A stretch of DNA of 64,000 nucleotides, taken from NCBI RefSeq assembly GCF_014205075.1, contig NZ_JACHMU010000001.1:2790001-2854000 (forward strand). The letters run 5' to 3'. The position numbers and the translations under genes were made by a program. The notes beneath the pieces were generated by a model. The model saw only the letters and a program-made list of their open reading frames with translations. It was not told the DNA's origin and ran no database searches. Below, piece after piece: positions 27,957 through 35,540 of this stretch. Each line of letters opens with the position of its first letter. Within the stretch, counting starts at the first letter, position 1. This DNA comes from Microbacterium ginsengiterrae. GTDB lineage: Bacteria > Actinomycetota > Actinomycetes > Actinomycetales > Microbacteriaceae.

Positions 27957-27962
27957 ATCGTA
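27957..27962 (-). promoter_or_regulatory. -10 element (TACGAT) for the ATP-grasp/racemase operon
   Basis: The predicted transcript start is near 27950, which gives a leader of about 28 bases with CGAAAGGG before the TTG. It is back to back with the promoter of the paralogue at 28001-28006. Confidence 0.4.
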
Positions 27963-28000
27963 GTCACTCCGCCCGTCGGGGCCCTGGGACCGCAGCGTGT

Positions 28001-28006
28001 TAGCCT
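28001..28006 (+). promoter_or_regulatory. -10 element (TAGCCT), leaderless start of ATP-grasp paralogue 2
   Basis: TAGCCT is six bases before GTG 28013, with no ribosome-binding motif. Confidence 0.5.
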
Positions 28007-28012
28007 GGCCTG

Positions 28013-29047
28013 GTGGACCAGAAGCGCTTACGCGTTCGGTATCTCTTCGACCGGGCACGGCGACTGAATCCGACGCAGTTGATTGAACTCGCCCGTCAGG
28101 TCAAGCGGGTCTCGAAGGCACCTCTCCCCGTGATCATCGGAGACATGCTGTGGTGCTCCGTCCGCTACGAGATGGGGTTCCGCGACTACGTCGTGTGGGA
28201 CATCCGCATCCTGAAGGCGCGCGAACGTGCCACGTGGATGACGCATCCCAAGGCGTTCCGTCTGAACAAGACGCTCAACGGCCCGGATTCGAAGGTCATC
28301 CTCGGCGACAAGGCCCGCTTCCTCACCGACTTCGCCGATCTCGTGCGGCGGGAGTGGCTCGACGCCGCTGCCGTCTCCGACGACGAGCTCGCCGCGTTCC
28401 TCGGTCGGCACGCTCGTGTGATCGCCAAGCCGGCTGCCGGTGAAGGCGGCGCGGGGATCGCGATCTTCGACACCGCCGACATCTCCGACGTCGCAGCCTG
28501 GCGCGCCGAGCGCATCGAGAAGGACCAGACGCTTCTCGAGCAGGTGCTCACCCAGCACGACGATCTCAACGCCGTGTACCCGGACAGTGTCAACACCGTG
28601 CGCATGATCACGTACCGCGACCCGCAGGGCGAGCTGCACGTCATCGCATCCGTGCTGCGCATCGGAAACGGCGCCGTGATCGACAACTTCGCCTCCGGCG
28701 GGATGTTCACGATGCTCGATGACGACGGCGTCGCTCTGTATCCGGGCGTCGACAAGCAGTCGAACATCTACCGGGAGCACCCCGTCACCGGCACGACGAT
28801 CGCGGGCACCCGGGTGCCGTTCTACCCGGAAGTCGTCTCGATGATCGCCGAGGCGGCGAAGCTCCTCCCCACGGTGCCGTACGTCGGTTGGGACATCGCG
28901 ATCACACCGGAGGGCCCTGCCCTCATCGAGGCGAACCACAACTCCAGCGTGTTCCAGATGAAGCCGTCGGCGTCCGGGATCCGCACCGGCCTGCTGTACC
29001 GCTACCGCGACGCCATCGGCGCCGACATCGTCGACAACCGACGCTGA
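28013..29047 (+). CDS. Sugar-transfer-associated ATP-grasp ligase, paralogue 2
   Basis: The protein is 344 residues from GTG 28013. It is a clear paralogue of the divergent neighbour, with the same layout: a helical N-terminus, then VIAKPAAGEGGAGI, TLLEQVLTQHD, SVNTVRMITY, LLPTVPYVGWDIAIT and LIEANHNSS with the metal-binding Glu and Asn. All residues expected for ATP and Mg binding are present in both copies. Family members occur in capsule and cell-surface gene clusters and join amino acids or other carboxylates to acceptors. The 90-bp shared promoter region suggests that both ligases are made together. Its 3' end faces murJ across a repeat-rich 230-bp gap. Confidence 0.82.
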   Translation: MDQKRLRVRYLFDRARRLNPTQLIELARQVKRVSKAPLPVIIGDMLWCSVRYEMGFRDYVVWDIRILKARERATWMTHPKAFRLNKTLNGPDSKVILGDKARFLTDFADLVRREWLDAAAVSDDELAAFLGRHARVIAKPAAGEGGAGIAIFDTADISDVAAWRAERIEKDQTLLEQVLTQHDDLNAVYPDSVNTVRMITYRDPQGELHVIASVLRIGNGAVIDNFASGGMFTMLDDDGVALYPGVDKQSNIYREHPVTGTTIAGTRVPFYPEVVSMIAEAAKLLPTVPYVGWDIAITPEGPALIEANHNSSVFQMKPSASGIRTGLLYRYRDAIGADIVDNRR

Positions 29048-29064
29048 GTCTCTGTCGCGGGAGA

Positions 29065-29275
29065 CGGCTTCGACTCGTCGCTGCGCTCCTCGCTCAGCCC
29101 CTTTCGTCTGCGGGCTCCGCCCTCCGCTCAACGCCCCGCATATCCCCCACCGCGGGACGTTGAGCGAGCGCAGCGAGACGAAACGGGGTGAGCGAGCGGA
29201 CGCCCACATCGCGGGACGTTGAGCGAGCGCAGCGAGACGAAACGGGGTGAGCGAGCCGCAGGCGAGTCGAAGCCG
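29065..29275. repeat. REP-like intergenic repeat cluster between ATP-grasp 2 and murJ
   Basis: A 47-bp direct repeat occurs at 29151-29197 and 29210-29256; each contains TTGAGCGAGCGCAGCGAGAC. A diverged inverted copy of the flanking unit lies at 29065-29109 and pairs with 29235-29275. The region between the convergent stop codons at 29047 and 29279 contains only these repeats. It could form a long stem and act as a bidirectional terminator. Such GAGCGAGC words recur in intergenic regions of this family (knowledge, not shown here). Confidence 0.75.
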
Positions 29276-29278
29276 GCC

Positions 29279-30871
29279 TCAACCCCGGCGACGGCGGACC
29301 GTGTCCATCGCGACCTTGAGCTCGGGAGCACGGAACACGAACAGCAGCAGCAGGTAGACGGCGCCCGCGACGGCAGCGATCACCGCGGCGCCGAGCGCAC
29401 CCCAGAGCTTGTCCTGGAGCATCCAGCCGTCCGCTCCCCCGCTCAGCAGGTACACACCGTAACCGGCGGCGCCGGCCGGGAGCGCCATGATGATGAACCT
29501 CACAAGGGCAGCCCAGGTGCTGCCGAGCCCGAGCGGTCCGATCTTCCGGCGCAGCAGGATCGTGGCGAGCACCGTCTGCACGATTCCCGCACACGCCTGC
29601 ACCAGGGCCACCGACGCCGCACGCCATTCGACCGGCACCGAGAACGCCACCACGAGTGTGAACACGAGGACCAGTGAGGCCTGGACCACGGTGAAGAAGA
29701 ACGGCGTTCGTGCGTCGCCATACGCGTAGAACGTGCGCTGCACGATGAAGAGCACCGCCATGGGCAGCAGACTGACCAGGAACGCGAGCAGCACCGGAGC
29801 GATCAGTGTCGCCTCCAGCGCCCCGTTGCTGAAGACGCGCGACGCGGGGACGGCGGCGGCGGCCACGGCAGCGGTGGCGATCACGACGAACAATCCCAGC
29901 ACGCGGATCGACTGCGCGATGTCCCCGCGCAGTTCGGCGTCGCGCTTGGCTGCAGCGTGCTCGCTGATCCGTGTGAAGTACGGTGTCCCGATCGCGAGGA
30001 TGATCATCGAGTAGGGGACCATGTACACGAGCCAGGCGTTCTGCGATGCGAACACCGACGGATGATCGCCCGATGCGACCGAGAGCGTCTGCGTCTGTAC
30101 GATGCCGACGGCCTGACCGATGAGGGTGGTCAGCAACGTCCACTTGGCCAGCGTACGCATGTGGCCCAGGCCCATCCCCCGCCAGCGGAAGTCGAACCGG
30201 AGCGGGATGCCCGCCCGGCGCCAGAAGAACACCAGCACCACCGTCTGCCCGACGATCCCGAGCGTCGCGGTCCCCGCGAGCACGGCGACCATGAGCGGGT
30301 TCCATTCGGCGACGTCGGTGAGGTTCGAGCCGAACAGCATCATGAAGACGAGGAAACCCGCGATCGACACGATGTTGTTGACGATCGGCGCCCAGGCGTA
30401 AGGGGCGAAGATCCGGCGGGCGTTGAGGATCTCGCCCAGCAGCGCGAACATGCCGTAGAAGAACAGCTGCGGGATGCACCAGTAGGCGAACTGCGTCGCC
30501 AGCGCGTGCTGCTCCGGGGAGTACCCCGCGGAGGCGTACAGGCTGACGAGCAGAGGTGCACAGAAGAACGCCACGACGGTGATGCCGCCCACGAGAACGG
30601 CTCCGAGTGTGAGCAGCTTCGCGAGGAAGGCGTGTCCGCTGTCCTTCTGTGCCGTGGCGCGGACGACCTGCGGCACGATGACTCCGGTGAGCACACCCGC
30701 CGAGATCACCTGGTAGATGCTGTTGGGCAGCATGTTGGCGGTCGCGAAGGCGTCGCCGGCCTGACCGATCGCGCCGACGGCGGAGATCAGCACGACCGTG
30801 CGCAGCAACCCCGTGATGCGGGACGTGAGCGTACCCGCTGCGATCATTGCGCTGGCGCGACCGAGTCCCAT
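29279..30871 (-). CDS. murJ: Lipid II flippase MurJ
   Basis: The protein is 530 residues from ATG 30871. It is a polytopic membrane protein of the MOP superfamily with about 14 hydrophobic helices. The N-terminus SAMIAAGTLTSRITGLLRTVVL is typical of MurJ/MviN, with further signatures YQVISAGVLTGVIVPQVV and LIGQAVGIVQTQTLSV. It flips the peptidoglycan precursor lipid II across the membrane. Actinobacterial MurJ often carries a long cytoplasmic extension; this copy does not, and it ends soon after the last helix (DTVRRRRG). Its location beside racemase and ligase genes supports an envelope role for the whole block. A second murJ near the chromosome origin would be usual in this group and cannot be checked here. 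Confidence 0.9.
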   Translation of the reverse strand: MGLGRASAMIAAGTLTSRITGLLRTVVLISAVGAIGQAGDAFATANMLPNSIYQVISAGVLTGVIVPQVVRATAQKDSGHAFLAKLLTLGAVLVGGITVVAFFCAPLLVSLYASAGYSPEQHALATQFAYWCIPQLFFYGMFALLGEILNARRIFAPYAWAPIVNNIVSIAGFLVFMMLFGSNLTDVAEWNPLMVAVLAGTATLGIVGQTVVLVFFWRRAGIPLRFDFRWRGMGLGHMRTLAKWTLLTTLIGQAVGIVQTQTLSVASGDHPSVFASQNAWLVYMVPYSMIILAIGTPYFTRISEHAAAKRDAELRGDIAQSIRVLGLFVVIATAAVAAAAVPASRVFSNGALEATLIAPVLLAFLVSLLPMAVLFIVQRTFYAYGDARTPFFFTVVQASLVLVFTLVVAFSVPVEWRAASVALVQACAGIVQTVLATILLRRKIGPLGLGSTWAALVRFIIMALPAGAAGYGVYLLSGGADGWMLQDKLWGALGAAVIAAVAGAVYLLLLFVFRAPELKVAMDTVRRRRG

Positions 30872-30927
30872 ACCTGGTGCTTTCCCTCCGCGTCCGTCGT
30901 CCGCGATCCGCGTCGGACGGAGCGATC

Positions 30928-31620
30928 TCAGACGGTGCGGATGATGCCCATCGGCGTGGACTCGCGTCCCTGGCCGAGGGGGTTGTCCTTGAGGATGCGC
31001 AGCAGGCGCTGCTCGCCGGCCTTGTCGAGGGTCGACCCGAGGATGTTCCCGCCGAGGTCGTTGATGTCCACGACGGCGACGTCGGCGGTACCGCCGATGA
31101 GTGCCTTGACGTGCGCGGCGACCTGGCGCGGGTTCTTCGGACCGAGCACGACCGCCTCGTTGTAGGGAGGGATGGTGTGCTTGGTCGGACCGTCGATCGC
31201 GCGGGCCTTGTCACCGGCGATGCGGTAGAAGTCGCCCTTACGTCCGAAGGCCTTCGTCACCGCCGAGACGGCGGCCGCGAACAGGATGCGCGGAGTACCG
31301 CATTCGCGAAGGGCCATCTCCATCGTCTCGGGCATGCCGAGTCCGATGCCGTACGGCGTGCGCGTGACGTACTTCGACAGGAACAAGGCGAGCTTGCGCG
31401 GCGTGATCTCGTCGAGTCGGTAGGAACGCCCCTGCGTGATCGCCACGATCTTCTCCGTGACGAACAGCAGGTCCCCCGGCTGCACGGCCTCGGCCGCATA
31501 CTCGGTGATGATGGCGTCGAGGTCGTCCTCGGGCATCACGACACGGGTGCGCAACGGGATACGGGCGTAGTTGCGACCGTCGACGCTCGTCTCGAGCGCC
31601 TTGCCCTCGTTCGCCTGCAT
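30928..31620 (-). CDS. CofE-like (F420-0:gamma-glutamyl ligase family) protein
   Basis: The protein is 230 residues from ATG 31620, whose A is shared with the sigA stop (TGATG); GTG 31623 is also possible. Family hallmarks are RTRVVMPEDDLDAII, GDLLFVTEKIVAITQGRSY near the N-terminus, NEAVVLGPKNPRQVAAHV, and VAVVDINDLGGNILGST, which holds acidic metal ligands. CofE adds glutamates to coenzyme F420, but this is a stand-alone short form, and nothing in the window suggests F420 synthesis. An amide-forming ligase acting on another substrate, possibly peptidoglycan, fits the location between sigA and murJ. It is co-transcribed with sigA. Confidence 0.75.
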   Translation of the reverse strand: MQANEGKALETSVDGRNYARIPLRTRVVMPEDDLDAIITEYAAEAVQPGDLLFVTEKIVAITQGRSYRLDEITPRKLALFLSKYVTRTPYGIGLGMPETMEMALRECGTPRILFAAAVSAVTKAFGRKGDFYRIAGDKARAIDGPTKHTIPPYNEAVVLGPKNPRQVAAHVKALIGGTADVAVVDINDLGGNILGSTLDKAGEQRLLRILKDNPLGQGRESTPMGIIRTV

Positions 31621-32858
31621 CACTCGAGGTAGTCCCGCAGCGACTGCGAGCGGCTCGGGTGGCGCAGCTTGGCCATGGTCTTGGACTCGATCTGGCGGAT
31701 GCGCTCACGCGTGACACCGAAGGTGTCGCCGATCTGGTCGAGCGTCTTGGGCTGTCCGTCGCCGAGACCGAAGCGCATGCGGATCACTCCCGCTTCGCGC
31801 TCGGAGAGCGAGTCCAGCAGCTGCTCGAGCTGACGCTGGAGCATCGTGAATCCGACGGCGTCCGCCGGGACGACGGCCTCGGTGTCCTCGATGAGGTCAC
31901 CGAATTCGCTGTCGCCGTCCTCACCGAGAGGTGTGTGCAGCGAGATCGGCTCGCGGCCGTACTTCTGCACCTCGACGACCTTCTCCGGCGTCATGTCCAG
32001 CTCGCGGCTGAGCTCTTCCGGAGTGGGTTCGCGCCCGAGGTCCTGGAGCATCTGACGCTGCACGCGGGCGAGCTTGTTGATGACCTCGACCATGTGGACG
32101 GGGATACGGATCGTACGGGCCTGGTCGGCCATGGCACGCGTGATCGCCTGCCGGATCCACCAGGTGGCGTAGGTCGAGAACTTGAAGCCCTTGGTGTAGT
32201 CGAACTTCTCGACCGCACGGATCAGGCCGAGGTTGCCCTCCTGGATCAGGTCGAGGAACTGCATTCCGCGGCCCGTGTAGCGCTTCGCGAGGGAGACGAC
32301 CAGACGAAGGTTAGCGCCGAGCAGGTGGCTCTTCGCACGCTGTCCGTCACGGGCGACCCACTGCAGGTCGAGTCCGAGCTGGCTCGTCTTCTCGGCCGCC
32401 GACATGTTCGACAGCTTCTCCTCGGCGAACAGACCGGCCTCGATGCGCATCGCGAGCTCGACCTCTTCGGCCGCGTTCAGCAGGGCGACCTTACCGATCT
32501 GCTTGAGGTAATCCTTGACGGGGTCGGCCGTCGCGCCGGTGATCTGCGTCGAGTAGACGGGGACATCGTCCTCGTCCTTCGTCGTCAGGACGATGGCGCC
32601 GGTGGGAAGCGGCTCGGTGAACACCGGCTTCTTCTCTTCCTCTTCGGCCTCCTCGGCCACGGGCTCGCCGCCGTCCTCGACGACGTCGTCCTCGTCGGCC
32701 TTCTTGCGCTTGGCCGGCGCCTTCTTGGCGGCGGCCTTCTTGGCAGCAGGCTTCTTCGCCGCCGGCTTCTTCGCGGCAGCGGTGTCTTCGACCTCGACGG
32801 CTTCGGCGTCGGGGTCGGTCTTCTTCGTCCGGGTGTTCTTGGTCGCGGCAGGAGTCAC
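31620..32858 (-). CDS. sigA: Principal RNA polymerase sigma factor
   Basis: The protein is 412 residues from GTG 32858, with GAAAGGCG five bases upstream. The N-terminal 90 residues are a Lys/Ala-rich tail followed by an acidic stretch, as in other actinobacterial primary sigma factors. Region 1.2 is at [16 protein letters not shown]. Region 2 contains [30 protein letters not shown] and [15 protein letters not shown] (core binding, -10 recognition and melting). Regions 3 and 4 end in the helix-turn-helix [20 protein letters not shown]. It directs housekeeping transcription. Sigma factors of this type recognise TANNNT -10 elements with weak -35 sequences, which is the pattern seen throughout this window. 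Confidence 0.96.
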   Translation of the reverse strand: MTPAATKNTRTKKTDPDAEAVEVEDTAAAKKPAAKKPAAKKAAAKKAPAKRKKADEDDVVEDGGEPVAEEAEEEEKKPVFTEPLPTGAIVLTTKDEDDVPVYSTQITGATADPVKDYLKQIGKVALLNAAEEVELAMRIEAGLFAEEKLSNMSAAEKTSQLGLDLQWVARDGQRAKSHLLGANLRLVVSLAKRYTGRGMQFLDLIQEGNLGLIRAVEKFDYTKGFKFSTYATWWIRQAITRAMADQARTIRIPVHMVEVINKLARVQRQMLQDLGREPTPEELSRELDMTPEKVVEVQKYGREPISLHTPLGEDGDSEFGDLIEDTEAVVPADAVGFTMLQRQLEQLLDSLSEREAGVIRMRFGLGDGQPKTLDQIGDTFGVTRERIRQIESKTMAKLRHPSRSQSLRDYLE

Positions 32859-33017
32859 GTTTCGCCTTTCACGGGGCGGCGCGACCACCCCGGGACATTT
32901 CGGACACTAGTAAGACCCTTGTCAAGTCCTGAGCCTGGGCACGGGACATTGACAACGGGTCGGATTACCAGTATCGCACACGATTGCGCAAGGGGTCGCA
33001 TCCGCAGGGAAGTCGTT

Positions 33018-33962
33018 TCAGGAGCGTGATCTCTTGTCGTCGTCCCCCGGCGGGCGGGTGGCGAGGTAGCGCTCGAGTTCCGCGGCGAGTTCATCGGCGC
33101 TCGGCAGATCGCGCTCGTCGAAACCGCCCTCGTCGTACGGATCCATGTCGTCAGGATCGCGGCCGGCCATATAGGCGTCGTACCTGTTCTCGAGCGTCTG
33201 CACCATCTGGCGGAGCTCATCATTGCCCTGCACCTGGTCGTCGACCTTGGTGAGGTACTCCTCGCGCGCCGCCCGGAGTTCGTCGAGGCCGAGGACGATC
33301 CCCGTCGCCCCCATGACGCGATCCGCCGCCGTGATGACCGCTTCCGGGTACTCCGTCTCTGCCAGGTAATGAGGCACGAGCAGGACGAAGCCCACCACGC
33401 GATCGCCGCGCTCCGCGAACCGGTACTCGAGCAGGTGCCCCGCAGTACCGGGAACCTGCGTGCGCGGCCGCCAGACGGAGAGGCTCGCCGTGATCTCCTT
33501 GCGGTTGCCACTCACCGTCGTACTGATCGGCCGGGTGTGCGGCACAGGCATCGCGATGGCGTGCACCCAGGTCACACCGGACACGCCGAACTCCTCGGCG
33601 AAGTCGAGGACGCTCTGCGAGAAGGCGTTCCAGGCGAAGTCCGGCTCGTACCCCGACAGGAGGAGGAACTGCTGCCCGAGGGCATCGTGCGCGATGGACA
33701 GCTCGAGCCGCGCCGGCCGCATCTCCGTGAGGTGGTCCTGTTCGAAGACGAACAGAGGGCGGCGTGCGCGATAGTCCAACAGCAGATCGTTGTCGTAGAC
33801 GGCGACCGGCTGCGGGTCGGAGACATCGCGCAGATGATCGATGAGACCGGAGACGGCGCTTCCGGCATCCGTGAATCCTGTCAGCAGGATGACCAGCGGC
33901 AGACCCTGCGGGACGGCGGGTGCATTCGCGACACGTTCGTACAGCTCTCCGGAGACGGGCAT
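33018..33962 (-). CDS. PAC2 family protein
   Basis: The protein is 314 residues from ATG 33962. The PAC2 fold covers about 20-230: LPLVILLTGFTDAGSAVSGL, RPLFVFEQDH, FLLLSGYEPDFAW and GVTWVHAIAMPVPHTRP are recognisable. The C-terminal 80 residues are acidic and helical and probably disordered. Archaeal and eukaryotic relatives are proteasome assembly chaperones; in actinobacteria the function is undetermined, and no proteasome genes are in this window. The gene reads toward sigA, but about 160 bp separate them. Confidence 0.88.
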   Translation of the reverse strand: MPVSGELYERVANAPAVPQGLPLVILLTGFTDAGSAVSGLIDHLRDVSDPQPVAVYDNDLLLDYRARRPLFVFEQDHLTEMRPARLELSIAHDALGQQFLLLSGYEPDFAWNAFSQSVLDFAEEFGVSGVTWVHAIAMPVPHTRPISTTVSGNRKEITASLSVWRPRTQVPGTAGHLLEYRFAERGDRVVGFVLLVPHYLAETEYPEAVITAADRVMGATGIVLGLDELRAAREEYLTKVDDQVQGNDELRQMVQTLENRYDAYMAGRDPDDMDPYDEGGFDERDLPSADELAAELERYLATRPPGDDDKRSRS

Positions 33963-33968
33963 GTCTCC

Positions 33969-33974
33969 ATGCTA
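33969..33974 (-). promoter_or_regulatory. -10 element (TAGCAT) of the PAC2 gene
   Basis: TAGCAT on the minus strand is six bases before the ATG. The six bases include GGAGA, but that is too close to serve as a ribosome-binding site, so a leaderless start is likely. Confidence 0.45.
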
Positions 33975-34052
33975 CGAGCCCCGCGGTGCACCGGGGGCGC
34001 CGCGGTCATGCTCACAGCGAACAAGGTTCGGGCGCCCAGGGGGTCCGGTGCC

Positions 34053-34058
34053 TAGGAT
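34053..34058 (+). promoter_or_regulatory. -10 element (TAGGAT) of pepA-lpd, leaderless
   Basis: TAGGAT is six bases before ATG 34065, with no ribosome-binding motif between. Confidence 0.5.
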
Positions 34059-34064
34059 GGATGC

Positions 34065-35540
34065 ATGACGCTTCCTGCGCTCTCGCACACCGCCGAACCA
34101 TTTCCCGGAAGCGCTGCCGACGCCGCAGTGCTCATCGTCCCCGAACTCGAGGCGTTCCCCGATTCTCTGGAGCCCTATCCGGGCCTGAAGGACGTGTTGA
34201 CGGCGATCGGATTCACCGGTGGCGCATCATCCTTCGCCCGGGTGCACGCCCCTGAGATCACCTCCCTGCCCTTCGCGGTCGTCGGTGCAGGCAAGGCCGC
34301 GGATGCCGCATCCGTCCGCGAGGCCGCGGGAACCGCCCTGCGATCGCTCACCGGATTCGACAGCGTCGCGCTGGCGATCGCCGGCCCGCTCGACGAGTTC
34401 GCCGCCGCGGCCGCCGAGGGTGCGGCGTACGGCGGCTACCGCTTCGAGGGCTACCGTTCGAAGGCCGGCAAGACCCGTGCGACGTCCGTGACGCTGCACA
34501 GCTCCCACGTGTCCGATGAGCAGATCGAGCGGGCGCGCGTGCTCGGCGAGGCCCTCGCGCTGGTGAAGGACCTCGTGTCCGTTCCCGCGGAATGGCAGAG
34601 CCCCGCCGGCCTGGCCCAGAGCGCGGTGGATGCCGTGGCCGACCTCGATGTCTCCGTCGAGGTGCTCGATGAGAAGGCCCTCGCCGACCAGGGCTTCGGC
34701 GGCGTCCTCGGTGTCGCCCAGGGCTCGGCCCGTCCGCCGCGCGTCGTCCGGCTCGACTACGCGCCGGCGGAAGCCGTCTCCCACATCGCCCTCGTGGGCA
34801 AGGGCATCACGTTCGACACCGGTGGCCTCTCACTCAAGCCCGCGGCATCCATGGTGGGCATGAAGTTCGACATGGCCGGGTCGGCGACGGTTCTCGCGAC
34901 CCTGCGCGCCATCGCCGCGCTCCGTCTGCCCGTCCGTGTCACGGCGTGGATGTGCATCACCGACAACATGCCCTCCGGCAGCGCCACCCGCCCCGGCGAC
35001 GTTCTGCGCATGCTGGACGGTCAGACCGTCGAGGTCCTCAACACGGATGCCGAGGGGCGCCTGGTCCTCGCCGACGGACTCGTCGCGGCCAGCCGTGAGA
35101 AGCCGGACGTGATCTTCGACGTGGCAACTCTCACCGGCGCGATCCTCGTCGCCCTCGGGCACCGGCACACCGGTGTGATGGGCGAGGACGAGGCCGTCGC
35201 CGAGTACCTCACCGCGGCCGAGACCGCCGATGAGCTCGCGTGGCCGCTTCCGCTTCCGGAATACATGGAGGACTCTCTCGACTCCCCCATCGCTGACATG
35301 ATCAACGCCAACATGGGTGATCGTGCCGGCGGGTCGATGTTCGCCGGGCTCTTCCTGCAGCGATTCGTCGGCCGTACCGCCGGAGACGATTCGCCGCGCA
35401 TCCCCTGGGTGCACCTGGACATCGCCGGCTCGTCCGAGAACGGCAGCGCGCCGTACGGGTTCACCGACAAGGGCGCCACGGGGGCGACGGTACGTTCCCT
35501 CGTCGCGTTCGCCGAAGCACGCGCCGAGGAGGCCCGATGA
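34065..35540 (+). CDS. pepA: Leucyl aminopeptidase (M17)
   Basis: The protein is 491 residues from ATG 34065. The N-terminal macro-like domain covers about 1-170. The catalytic domain carries the two-metal site: VGKGITFDTGGLSLKP, MKFDMAGSATV and the family signature NTDAEGRLVLADGL. M17 enzymes are hexameric zinc or manganese aminopeptidases that release N-terminal residues from cytosolic peptides. It is coupled to lpd by a four-base ATGA overlap, a pairing common in Micrococcales. Confidence 0.95.
   Translation: MTLPALSHTAEPFPGSAADAAVLIVPELEAFPDSLEPYPGLKDVLTAIGFTGGASSFARVHAPEITSLPFAVVGAGKAADAASVREAAGTALRSLTGFDSVALAIAGPLDEFAAAAAEGAAYGGYRFEGYRSKAGKTRATSVTLHSSHVSDEQIERARVLGEALALVKDLVSVPAEWQSPAGLAQSAVDAVADLDVSVEVLDEKALADQGFGGVLGVAQGSARPPRVVRLDYAPAEAVSHIALVGKGITFDTGGLSLKPAASMVGMKFDMAGSATVLATLRAIAALRLPVRVTAWMCITDNMPSGSATRPGDVLRMLDGQTVEVLNTDAEGRLVLADGLVAASREKPDVIFDVATLTGAILVALGHRHTGVMGEDEAVAEYLTAAETADELAWPLPLPEYMEDSLDSPIADMINANMGDRAGGSMFAGLFLQRFVGRTAGDDSPRIPWVHLDIAGSSENGSAPYGFTDKGATGATVRSLVAFAEARAEEAR

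Noticed and set aside
29065-29275. A CRISPR array
   Set aside because: There are only two direct copies with a 12-bp gap and an inverted third unit, with no spacers of uniform size and no cas genes.
30928-31620. Evidence for coenzyme F420 biosynthesis
   Set aside because: Only a short CofE-like protein is present, with no other F420 gene in the window, so the pathway cannot be claimed.
32946-32951. A TTGACA word on the plus strand between sigA and the PAC2 gene as a promoter
   Set aside because: It points into the antisense strand of the PAC2 gene with only a poor TATCGC at the right distance and no gene downstream. A minus-strand TTGACA nearby (about 32920) is better placed for sigA but has no convincing -10 at 16-18 bp.
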